From Cognatitamlana onchidii (GTDB taxonomy: Bacteria; Bacteroidota; Bacteroidia; Flavobacteriales; Flavobacteriaceae): a stretch of 64,000 bases of DNA. Positions 17,455-25,130 of the stretch are shown piece after piece. The notes under the pieces were generated by a model. That model was not told the origin of the DNA and made no database searches. It saw nothing but the letters and a program-made list of their open reading frames with translations. The stretch is taken from NCBI RefSeq assembly GCF_004804355.1, contig NZ_SRWZ01000006.1, forward strand, positions 124,001 to 188,000, written 5' to 3'. Position 1 is the stretch's first letter. Each line of letters begins with the position of its first letter. The translations under genes and the position numbers were made by a program.

Positions 17455-17850
17455 TTACTTGACAACAACGCCTTTTACATCCATTAACGGCACGGACTGT
17501 AATGCCTTTAAGTTGATAGTGTTTTTTCTAAAAAGATACGTTTTGTCAAACATTTGGTTTCCCTCAAAAAAAGACACTTTAAACGTATTGTTTAAAGCAA
17601 ACAAATCCTCTTGCATTAATTCTATTTTTGCATAGCTTTTCCTTGGAAGACTATCTAGTTTCTTTCTAAAAACAGACGTTGTCTTTTTCTCTGAATACCC
17701 ACTAGTTACAATAAGTACCATATCCAGATCAATATCTTTATTGTTTATTATATAAGCATTCCAATCTTGAGTTTTATAAATAGCATTGTATTCGTTTACC
17801 ACAGCAATATAAACGTCTTCAACTTTAGGAATATGGATGTCTTTTTTCAT
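17455..17850 (-). CDS. Conserved flavobacterial hypothetical protein next to pheS
   Basis: A 131-residue soluble protein starting MKKDIHIPKVEDVYIAVV. Members of this family are often listed as phenylalanyl-tRNA synthetase alpha subunit only because they follow pheS; the sequence has no synthetase motifs. It has alternating beta strands (DMVLIVTSGYSEKKTT, SYAKIELMQEDL) and a conserved FDKTYLFRKNTIN segment. It is coupled to pheS with a 3-nt gap, so it shares its transcript. Function unknown. Confidence 0.75.
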   Translation of the reverse strand: MKKDIHIPKVEDVYIAVVNEYNAIYKTQDWNAYIINNKDIDLDMVLIVTSGYSEKKTTSVFRKKLDSLPRKSYAKIELMQEDLFALNNTFKVSFFEGNQMFDKTYLFRKNTINLKALQSVPLMDVKGVVVK

Positions 17851-17853
17851 AGG

Positions 17854-18873
17854 CTATAAAGCCGATTTAAACTGCTCTAAGAAACGCACATCATTTTCAC
17901 TGAGTAAACGAATATCTCCTATCTGGTGTAATAACATGGCAATACGATCTATACCAACACCAAAGGCAAAACCTGAATACTCAGAAGCATCAATTTTACA
18001 ATTCTCAAGAACATTAGGATCTACCATACCACAACCACCAATTTCTAACCAACCTGTCCCCTTCGTAATCTTATAATCGGTTTCTGTTTCTAAGCCCCAA
18101 TACACATCAATTTCGGCACTAGGCTCTGTAAAAGGAAAATATGACGGACGTAACCTAATCTTAGACTTTCCAAACATTTCTGTTGTAAAGTGCTGCAAGG
18201 TTTGCTTTAAATCTGCAAAACTTACATCTTTATCAATATAAAGCCCTTCTACTTGATGGAAAAAACAATGTGAACGTGCCGATATAGCTTCATTTCTATA
18301 CACTCTACCGGGAGAAATAGTTCTAATAGGTGGTCTGTTATTTTCCATATAACGCACCTGCACAGAACTGGTATGGGTGCGCAATAAAATATCGGGATTC
18401 GTCTGAATAAAAAACGTATCCTGCATATCGCGAGCGGGGTGATATTCTGGTAGATTTAATGCTGTAAAGTTATGCCAGTCGTCTTCTATTTCTGGGCCCT
18501 CGCTTACATTAAAACCAATGCGCGAAAAGATATCTATAATTTGATTTTTAACAATTGAAATTGGATGACGTGCACCAATTTCTATAGGAGCTCCGGGACG
18601 TGATACATCTCCGTAAACCCCTTTAACTTCCTCTTTACTTTCCAGTTCATTTCTAAGAGCATTTACCTTGTCTTCAGCTGTTTTTTTTAGCTTATTTATG
18701 GTTTGGCCAAATTCCTTCTTTTGGTCGTTAGCCACGTTCTTAAACTCAGCAAAAAAGTCGTTTAGTATGCCTTTTTTTCCTAAGTACTTAATACGAAAGG
18801 CTTCAACCTCCTCTTTAGATTGCGCTTTAAAAGATTCTGCTTCGGTAATAAGTTCTTTTATCTTGTCTATCAT
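17854..18873 (-). CDS. pheS: Phenylalanyl-tRNA synthetase alpha subunit
   Basis: Catalytic subunit of the (alpha-beta)2 synthetase. It has 339 residues: an N-terminal coiled coil (residues 1-85), then the class II core with ARHPISIVKNQI, HPARDMQDTFF, the RTHTSSVQVR segment and the motif 3 region FAFGVGIDRIAMLLH. The beta subunit gene (pheT) is not in this window. It is followed by a small conserved gene with a 3-nt gap. A -7 box 23 nt upstream fits this start. Confidence 0.97.
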   Translation of the reverse strand: MIDKIKELITEAESFKAQSKEEVEAFRIKYLGKKGILNDFFAEFKNVANDQKKEFGQTINKLKKTAEDKVNALRNELESKEEVKGVYGDVSRPGAPIEIGARHPISIVKNQIIDIFSRIGFNVSEGPEIEDDWHNFTALNLPEYHPARDMQDTFFIQTNPDILLRTHTSSVQVRYMENNRPPIRTISPGRVYRNEAISARSHCFFHQVEGLYIDKDVSFADLKQTLQHFTTEMFGKSKIRLRPSYFPFTEPSAEIDVYWGLETETDYKITKGTGWLEIGGCGMVDPNVLENCKIDASEYSGFAFGVGIDRIAMLLHQIGDIRLLSENDVRFLEQFKSAL

Positions 18874-18895
18874 AACGTCATTTCAAAAATGCATG

Positions 18896-18903
18896 CAAAT
18901 TTA
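18896..18903 (-). promoter_or_regulatory. -7 box (TAAATTTG) for pheS
   Basis: Perfect TAnnTTTG on the minus strand, 23 nt upstream of the pheS ATG. The remaining bases to 19191 show nothing else I can name. Confidence 0.5.
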
Positions 18904-19191
18904 CTATTTTTATGGGATTTGTACCAGAGGTTTAACGGCTTTCAACAATGAATTTTGAAATATGTGTTACCATAGAATAAAAGAGTACTACAACCACAAA
19001 ACGTTATATCTAAAAATAAGCGTTAAAACTTTCAAATCCTTTAAAACACATCGAAAAAACCTCCTTTTTTTTAGACAAATTGAAATAGTTCGTTATTTTT
19101 AACATCAATTAAAACCAGAAAATTCTCTAGTATATTTAATATATCTCACACAAAATAAAATCTTAAAAGAAATCCAACTAAATCTAATAGC

Positions 19192-20328
19192 ATGAACCCA
19201 ATAAAAAGCCAAAACTTACTTTTCGTCTTACTAACGCTATCCCTATGTCTTATTGGATGTGAAGGAGATAGAGGTCCAATCGGCCTAAAGAGCCTTATAA
19301 AAACCTCTAATGAACCTGCAAGTAGTCGCTGCGAAAATGGCGGGACAAAAATTGATGTTGGTATTGATAACAATGCCAACGGCGTATTAGATAATGATGA
19401 AGTAACCAGTACCAGTTATGTTTGTAATGGCGTTGATGGTAATACGAGCCTAACATCTACAACCATCGAACCGGCGGGTGAAAACTGTGCCAATGGCGGG
19501 TTAAAGATTGACTCTGGAATTGATACCAACGGCAATGGAACCCTTGATGAGGATGAGATAACTGCCACAGCCTATGTGTGTAATGGTAATGATGGTAATA
19601 ATAGCCTAACTAAAATTACTACTGAAGCGGCAGGAGCCAATTGTGAAACTGGTGGTGTTAAAATTGATTCGGGGGTAGACACCAATGGCAATGGCATGCT
19701 TGACGAAAATGAAATCATTGCAACTGCCTATGCCTGTAATGGTTTAGACGGCAAGCTTAGTTTAGTGAATGTTAACGATGAGGTAGCAGGAGATAACTGT
19801 GAAAACGGGGGAGTTAAAATAGAATCGGGGGTTGATGATAATGGTAATGGCACTCTGGATGACGATGAAGTTAGCGTAGAACGCTATGTTTGTAATGGTA
19901 TTGATGGTGGGTTTGATGAACAAATAAGACTTTTGATAATAAGTGGATCTGGAGGTGAATTTGGCACCAATGGACCTCCAACCATAGATGGGGAGTTAAT
20001 TGATTTTGATAAACGTAACTGGATAGGTGTAGACTCTATAGTATTTATACCTGGACTTCATACATGGACATCAAATAATACAGTTTTTGCTGAATTATAT
20101 GATCTTACTAATAACAGAGTTATTGATAATTCAAAAGTGTCCACCAACAGTACGGATTTTATTCATGTTAAATCGTCAAATATTTTCAGTGATTTACCAG
20201 AAGAAAAAATTGATTTAGCTATTCAATTAACATCGGAAAACTTGGTTGACCCGAATGGCCCCATTGAATGGAGTTGGGCTCGTGCAAAGTCTTATTTAAT
20301 GTTATATCGAAACATTAAACCTGAATAA
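19192..20328 (+). CDS. Lipoprotein with four EF-hand-loop repeats (DUF7151-like)
   Basis: A surface or periplasmic lipoprotein of 378 residues with lipobox LCLIGC at residues 19-24. Four repeats of about 50 residues follow (residues about 35-240). Each reads C..GG.KID.G.D.N.NG.LD.DE....YVCNG.DG. The DxNxNGxLDxxE core fits a 12-residue calcium-binding EF-hand or dockerin loop, and each repeat has two cysteines that could pair. The C-terminal about 135 residues have no repeats and may form a beta domain. Binding of calcium is inferred. The protein may be an adhesin or a matrix component. Confidence 0.75.
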   Translation: MNPIKSQNLLFVLLTLSLCLIGCEGDRGPIGLKSLIKTSNEPASSRCENGGTKIDVGIDNNANGVLDNDEVTSTSYVCNGVDGNTSLTSTTIEPAGENCANGGLKIDSGIDTNGNGTLDEDEITATAYVCNGNDGNNSLTKITTEAAGANCETGGVKIDSGVDTNGNGMLDENEIIATAYACNGLDGKLSLVNVNDEVAGDNCENGGVKIESGVDDNGNGTLDDDEVSVERYVCNGIDGGFDEQIRLLIISGSGGEFGTNGPPTIDGELIDFDKRNWIGVDSIVFIPGLHTWTSNNTVFAELYDLTNNRVIDNSKVSTNSTDFIHVKSSNIFSDLPEEKIDLAIQLTSENLVDPNGPIEWSWARAKSYLMLYRNIKPE

Positions 20329-20349
20329 TTCTTAATTCTTAAGGCATAT

Positions 20350-20403
20350 AAAATGAATACGCATGCCTTCTTGTTGTTTCAGGCATCCATGCGTATTCAT
20401 TTT
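20350..20403 (+). terminator. Long perfect hairpin ending the EF-hand lipoprotein transcript
   Basis: A 16-bp perfect inverted repeat (AAAATGAATACGCATG and its complement) with a 22-nt loop that itself pairs GCC with GGC. It begins 22 nt after the stop. The T tract after it (TTTTGTTGTT) is modest, so it may be a transcript-protecting hairpin as well as a terminator. Confidence 0.7.
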
Positions 20404-20467
20404 GTTGTTACTCTAATAATCTAGAAAAAAACAGCTCTAGGCCATATAAAACTTAACTCAGCAAATA

Positions 20468-20561
20468 GATGCGTTAGGGATTGCAACGGTAGCTTTTGGC
20501 GAGGCGTGCATCGAGCCAAAACTAAAAGTGGAAAGCCCGACCCGCCAGGGTAACGCCCTAA
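20468..20561 (+). ncRNA. Structured intergenic RNA-like element, possibly the Flavo-1 motif
   Basis: A GC-rich island in an AT-rich gap. GCGTTA at 20471-20476 can pair with TAACGC at 20551-20556. Inside, TTTTGGC and GCCAAAA flank a hairpin, followed by the conserved-looking GTGGAAAGCCCGACCC. I recall similar sequence recurring between genes of Flavobacteriaceae. The published Flavo-1 RNA motif is a candidate identity, but I cannot confirm this or the strand from the sequence alone. Confidence 0.4.
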
Positions 20562-20566
20562 TTGTT

Positions 20567-20923
20567 TTAATTAATATACTTGGTTTCTAGAAAGTAACCC
20601 ACAATAGCTTCTTTCATTAACACACTTTGCTCGCCTGCCTTTAAAAAGGGAAGCTTTTCGAGCATTTTATAATGTGGCCAGCCATCATCATCTACAAAAT
20701 CGAGTTCGTAATAACCATAAGGCACCAATACTTTACATATAGCAATATGCATAAGATCGAGCTTTTGGTCCTTTTTAAAAGTCCTGCCAAGCTGCCCCAA
20801 TTCCTGAACCCCAATTAAATAAATAATCGCATCAAGATCTAGCGTATCGCCATCTGCAAATTGATTGGAGAGTTTCTGCACTAGTGTCTCCCATCGTTCC
20901 TTTAATTGTTCGTCTCTAGACAT
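20567..20923 (-). CDS. Conserved hypothetical protein, 118 aa
   Basis: A small soluble acidic protein starting MSRDEQLKERWETLVQKLS. It has the segment DAIIYLIGVQELGQLGR and a C-terminal DDDGWPHYKMLEKLPFL..EQ..LMKEAIVGYF, apparently all helical. I recognise it as a conserved flavobacterial protein but know no function. The ATG at 20923 was chosen over a TTG one codon before. A possible -7 box lies at 21037-21044. It ends 6 nt from the structured element. Confidence 0.7.
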   Translation of the reverse strand: MSRDEQLKERWETLVQKLSNQFADGDTLDLDAIIYLIGVQELGQLGRTFKKDQKLDLMHIAICKVLVPYGYYELDFVDDDGWPHYKMLEKLPFLKAGEQSVLMKEAIVGYFLETKYIN

Positions 20924-21036
20924 CAAGTTTATCGTTATTACTATATGGTGCTAATACTAAATTGGGATTAGCTCAACCAAAATATTTTCTACGCAATACA
21001 CACTTGAAAATATGCGTTTTACTAATTTGAAAGCTG

Positions 21037-21044
21037 CAAAGTTA
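21037..21044 (-). promoter_or_regulatory. Possible -7 box (TAACTTTG) for the 20.6-20.9 kb gene
   Basis: Matches TAnnTTTG on the minus strand, leaving a leader of about 105 nt. It is back to back with the cvpA box. Confidence 0.35.
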
Positions 21045-21068
21045 ATAAACCATATGTTCACTATTATT

Positions 21069-21076
21069 TATATTTG
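21069..21076 (+). promoter_or_regulatory. -7 box (TATATTTG) for cvpA-like gene
   Basis: Perfect TAnnTTTG, 23 nt before the ATG at 21100. Confidence 0.5.
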
Positions 21077-21099
21077 CTGAAATTGTTTAGCTACAGGTT

Positions 21100-21624
21100 A
21101 TGGAGGTTATTGATATTGTTTTGGGTGCTCTAATTTTATTTGGATTGGTTCGCGGTTTTATGAAAGGGCTCTTTGTAGAAATTGCCTCGTTAGTAGCCTT
21201 GGTGGCTGGGGTTTATGGCGCCATACACTTTAGTAATTTTGCTGCGGAATTTTTACAATCTAAAACCGATTGGAATGAGAACACGATTCATATTGCGGCA
21301 TTGGCTACAACCTTTGTAATAATTGTTCTAGCTATTGCCTTTGCAGGGAAAGCCTTAACCAAATTAGCAAATTTTGCTGCTTTAGGTATTTTAAACAAAC
21401 TAACTGGAGCGGTTTTCGGTGCTTTAAAAATGGCCCTTATATTAAGTATTGTTTTAAATCTTTTTGATAAAATAAACAAAACGATTTCTATTATTGATGA
21501 AGACCATGTAAAAGATTCTAGTTTATTTGAGCCTATAAAAGAACTAGTCCATGTTATAATTCCTGATATATGGGAGCCTACCATAGAAATCATTGAAGAT
21601 ACGACCCTTTCAAATGAAGCATAA
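21100..21624 (+). CDS. CvpA family membrane protein
   Basis: A 174-residue inner-membrane protein with about four hydrophobic helices in the first 130 residues. It starts MEVIDIVLGALILFGLVRGFMKG, the typical CvpA opening (D....G.....G...G). The family is linked to colicin V production and envelope stability. The C-terminal tail is acidic and soluble. It is transcribed alone and ends at a bidirectional terminator shared with the carbonic anhydrase gene. Confidence 0.85.
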   Translation: MEVIDIVLGALILFGLVRGFMKGLFVEIASLVALVAGVYGAIHFSNFAAEFLQSKTDWNENTIHIAALATTFVIIVLAIAFAGKALTKLANFAALGILNKLTGAVFGALKMALILSIVLNLFDKINKTISIIDEDHVKDSSLFEPIKELVHVIIPDIWEPTIEIIEDTTLSNEA

Positions 21625-21629
21625 AAAAA

Positions 21630-21657
21630 GCCACTAAATAGTGGCATAGTTTTTTTA
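21630..21657. terminator. Bidirectional terminator between cvpA and carbonic anhydrase
   Basis: Stem GCCACT / AGTGGC with a 4-nt loop. It has AAAAAAA on the left and a T run on the right, so it can terminate the two convergent genes. Confidence 0.85.
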
Positions 21658-21667
21658 TACTATAGGT

Positions 21668-22297
21668 TTACAGCATTTCCACTTTCCCAGTAGAGAGCAT
21701 ATAAACACCACCTACTATTTGAATTTCTCCGGCTTCTTCCATCTCTTTCAATATTGGGCTACGCTCCCTAATACGGTCTATGGTAAATTTAACATTATTT
21801 TCAACGGTTTTAGATACAAATTCACTGTTTGACGAATTTAGTTCACCATCAACTTCTTCAGAACTTCTTTTTACTGCAGGCAAAATATTTCCTAGCATGG
21901 CCGTAATATTGCCCAGCTCAACACCATCGCAGGCTGCTTTTACTGCACCACAGCTTTCATGACCTAAAACTAAAATTAATTTACTTCCTGCAACCTTACA
22001 GGAATACTCAAGGCTTCCTAATATATCAACATTCTCAAAATTACCTGCAACTCGCGCTACAAAAATATCTCCAATAGCCTGATCGAAAACAGTTTCTACA
22101 GGTACTCTAGAATCTATACAAGACAGCACCACGGCCTTAGGAAATTGACCTGTTGTTGTTTGACTTATAAGTGAGGCATTATCAACTTCTTGATTATTAT
22201 TATTTACAAAACGGTTATTCCCGGCAATTAAATCTTCTAAAACACTTTGCGGGGTGTATGCCGATTGTACATCTTTTGTTATGGCCGTATTTTTCAT
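21668..22297 (-). CDS. Beta-class carbonic anhydrase
   Basis: Interconverts CO2 and bicarbonate in the cytoplasm. It has 209 residues. The zinc ligands are Cys60, His113 and Cys116, and the Asp62/Arg64 dyad lies in SCIDSRVP; the second site is GHESCGAV. It is the last gene of a run in which two SulP transporters and a universal stress protein precede it (16-nt gap to the nearest SulP), so it probably supplies or traps imported bicarbonate. Confidence 0.93.
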   Translation of the reverse strand: MKNTAITKDVQSAYTPQSVLEDLIAGNNRFVNNNNQEVDNASLISQTTTGQFPKAVVLSCIDSRVPVETVFDQAIGDIFVARVAGNFENVDILGSLEYSCKVAGSKLILVLGHESCGAVKAACDGVELGNITAMLGNILPAVKRSSEEVDGELNSSNSEFVSKTVENNVKFTIDRIRERSPILKEMEEAGEIQIVGGVYMLSTGKVEML

Positions 22298-22313
22298 ATG
22301 TATAAGGTTATTA

Positions 22314-24179
22314 TTAATCTCTGTCTTTTACATTAAGTTTTATCCATTTCAGGCAGTCCTTAAAGGTATCAAAAATATGTTCATTGGGAACAAAATCTGG
22401 AATTATATCAATACGCTCCATCATATACCTAGGTTGCTTAAGAAGATCTACAAACAGGACGTCAACATCTTTCTTTCTCAAATCTTGGAGCATATCTTCC
22501 ATAGCATACAGGCCCGATTGATCCATATATTGCATACGTCCTAACCTTAAAATAACCACTTCTGCTGTTTCAGGTATTTGGGCATATAACTGTTGAAAAT
22601 CGCTGGTAGAACCAAAGAATAATGGTCCTTTTAAGTGTTTTATAAATACTTCTTCCTTTAAATTAACCGGAAAATCCCCCTCATCATCCCAGGCTTCTTC
22701 CTTAAGTGGTTTTACATCGGAGCGTTCCGCCGTTAAATCCCCTATTTTTTTCATAAACATAAGGGATGCAATTACCAAACCGATACCAACAGCATATACC
22801 AAGTTCCAAAAAGTAGATAATACTAAAACGGTTAGCATAATTACAACTTCCATACTAAATTTTATAGGTCCAATTTTCACATCTTTTGGTAAACTTGGAA
22901 TGGCCTTTAAGCCCTTATAATCCATAACTCCAATACCTACAGTAATTAAAATACCCGCTAAAACAGCCGCAGGAATTTTTGAAGCAATGGGTCCTAAACC
23001 AAGCAAGATTATAAATAACAAAACCCCTGCAATCATGCCAGACAATTTAGTTTTTCCACCAGAAGTGATATTTACAACGGTCCTAATGGTTGCTCCTGCA
23101 CCGGGAATACCACCAAAAATAGCTGCAATACTATTGCCTATTCCTTGCCCTACTAATTCCTTATTGGGTTTATGTTTGGTCTTAGTCATGTTATCTGCCA
23201 CCACACTAGTAAGCAACGAATCGATGGCTCCTAGTAATGCTAAAGTAAGTGCTGTAAAAATATAGGGTGTTAAACTCGCTAAATTAAAACTGGTAAAGAT
23301 TTCTAAATTAGGAATTGGTAATCCGCTTGGAATCTCATCAATGGGTCTATACTGTATCCCAAAGCCTATTGCGATACCAGACATAACTAAAAGCGCTACT
23401 AAAGTACTGGGGATGGCCTTTGTAATACGTTTAAACCCATAAATTATGAAGATTGTTCCAAGTGCCAATAACAGTTCTATCCAGTTAATATGTTTAACCG
23501 CTCTGGGGATAGCTTTTATAGATCCTAAAGCGCCCGAAGCTGCTTTTGCAGCAAGTGTTTGAGATTCTTTTAAAATGGCTTCCTCCGTAACCTCATCTGA
23601 GCGTTCTATGGTTTCCTTAAAATCTTCCAACACAAGAATACCTTCTTCCGCTTCTTCTTTTAAAATATTCTCTAAAATAACCTCTTCAGCCTGTGGTTTA
23701 AACTGGCTTACAAAGTCCATATCTTCCTTTGGGTAATATCCTAAGGAAGGCTGTATTTGAGTTAATAAAATAATCACGCCTATGGCAGTCATAAAACCAG
23801 AGACAACAGGGTATGGGATATACCTGATATACTTTCCTAAACCTAAAAGGCCTAAGCCAATTTGCATTAACCCCGACAGTAAAAAAATAGTGAGTATTAC
23901 GGGAAGCGCTTTAGATATATCGCCGTCGTTAGTGGCAATAATACCCGCAATAACCACCATACTTACTGCCGTCATTGGAGCTGTAGGTCCAGAAATTTGA
24001 GTGTTAGTACCACCAAAAAGTGCTGCAAAAAAACTAATAAAAATAGCCCCGTAAAGACCTGCCGTAGGCCCTAAACCAGAAGACACTCCAAAAGCAAGAG
24101 CCAACGGTAATGCCACAATACCAGCAGTTACTCCTCCAAAAATATCACCTTTTAAATTTGAAAATATACCTTTTACCAC
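22314..24179 (-). CDS. SulP-family anion transporter with STAS domain (long form)
   Basis: A 621-residue inner-membrane transporter of the SulP/SLC26 family. It has the N-terminal FGGVTAGIVALPLALAFG, many transmembrane helices, and a C-terminal STAS domain (about residues 505-600, with MDQSGLYAMEDML). An unusual acidic insertion (about residues 150-220, with EEVILENILKEEAEEG) separates the early helices. It lies 16 nt ahead of the carbonic anhydrase gene, which favours bicarbonate as substrate; sulfate or another anion is possible. Confidence 0.9.
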   Translation of the reverse strand: MVKGIFSNLKGDIFGGVTAGIVALPLALAFGVSSGLGPTAGLYGAIFISFFAALFGGTNTQISGPTAPMTAVSMVVIAGIIATNDGDISKALPVILTIFLLSGLMQIGLGLLGLGKYIRYIPYPVVSGFMTAIGVIILLTQIQPSLGYYPKEDMDFVSQFKPQAEEVILENILKEEAEEGILVLEDFKETIERSDEVTEEAILKESQTLAAKAASGALGSIKAIPRAVKHINWIELLLALGTIFIIYGFKRITKAIPSTLVALLVMSGIAIGFGIQYRPIDEIPSGLPIPNLEIFTSFNLASLTPYIFTALTLALLGAIDSLLTSVVADNMTKTKHKPNKELVGQGIGNSIAAIFGGIPGAGATIRTVVNITSGGKTKLSGMIAGVLLFIILLGLGPIASKIPAAVLAGILITVGIGVMDYKGLKAIPSLPKDVKIGPIKFSMEVVIMLTVLVLSTFWNLVYAVGIGLVIASLMFMKKIGDLTAERSDVKPLKEEAWDDEGDFPVNLKEEVFIKHLKGPLFFGSTSDFQQLYAQIPETAEVVILRLGRMQYMDQSGLYAMEDMLQDLRKKDVDVLFVDLLKQPRYMMERIDIIPDFVPNEHIFDTFKDCLKWIKLNVKDRD

Positions 24180-24291
24180 TACCTTATAAGTTTTAACCTC
24201 TAAATTAATCTAAAATGGCAAAAAATAAGCTAATATTAAAAATATCAGCTTATATAAAAAATCATAATGATTCTTCCTTAAGGATGGCCTA

Positions 24292-25119
24292 TTACAGTTC
24301 ATATGGTTGCCTACCCGAAATAAGCATTGACACATTAAGTTTACCAATTAAATCTCTTAAATCATATTTCATAAGATTTACCGTGTCTTTTGCTGGCGCC
24401 TTATCCCTACCCACACATAACAAATCAATCTTGTTTTTAGATAAATACTTTGACAGGTTATCTATGGCATTATCCCCTTTCTCAAACACATAATTAACTG
24501 TTTTTAAGCTACTAAATACACCTTTACCGGCCTTTAATTGAGACGGTGTCTCTCCAATTTTAAAAGATTTTAAAGGGACATTAGTGTTTTTAATTAGTTG
24601 ATCTGCAAAATCAATATCTAAAGGTTTATGTTTACCTTGAAATATTCCTAAAGAAAGTTTTTTGTTGGGTTCTAAAACGTTGCCTTCAGAAGCAATAAAA
24701 ACGGGTCCTTCATGATGTTTTAGTATAAACTGCGTCATATTATCTCCTCCAAAGTTTAAGAACTTCTGCTTGCGCTTACCCAAAACAATTACATCTGGAT
24801 TAACCTCCTTAATATGACTAATTATTTCGTTTTTTACATTTCCTATGGCGAACTTGTATTTTATTTTGACGTTATAATCTTCAGCGATTGAATTCAATAA
24901 GGTTTTTATCTTTTTTTCCGAGGCACTAAACTGACTGTTAATAGTTCTTATTGCCGAGAATTGATTGTCTTGTTTTATAACCTCTGTTGGTTTCTTTACA
25001 TAAAAAAACTCTACCGCTCCATCTATCATGTTTGCTAAACGCGCAGTGCTTTTTAAGATAGAAGCTGTTGAATTCTTAAAATCGGAAAGCACCAGGATCT
25101 TATACTTCTTTTTTTCCAT
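24292..25119 (-). CDS. Universal stress protein (UspA family, two domains)
   Basis: A 275-residue cytoplasmic protein with a UspA-type first domain (ILVLSDFKNST..SILKSTARLA, then PDVIVLGKRKQKF) and a more degenerate second half with similar strand order (DLLCVGRDKAPAK). Such tandem Usp proteins often bind ATP and modulate neighbouring transporters. It sits between two SulP genes on the same strand, 11 nt from the upstream one, which suggests a regulatory role for anion uptake. The 112-nt gap after it contains nothing I can identify. Confidence 0.8.
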   Translation of the reverse strand: MEKKKYKILVLSDFKNSTASILKSTARLANMIDGAVEFFYVKKPTEVIKQDNQFSAIRTINSQFSASEKKIKTLLNSIAEDYNVKIKYKFAIGNVKNEIISHIKEVNPDVIVLGKRKQKFLNFGGDNMTQFILKHHEGPVFIASEGNVLEPNKKLSLGIFQGKHKPLDIDFADQLIKNTNVPLKSFKIGETPSQLKAGKGVFSSLKTVNYVFEKGDNAIDNLSKYLSKNKIDLLCVGRDKAPAKDTVNLMKYDLRDLIGKLNVSMLISGRQPYEL

Positions 25120-25130
25120 GATTTCTAATT

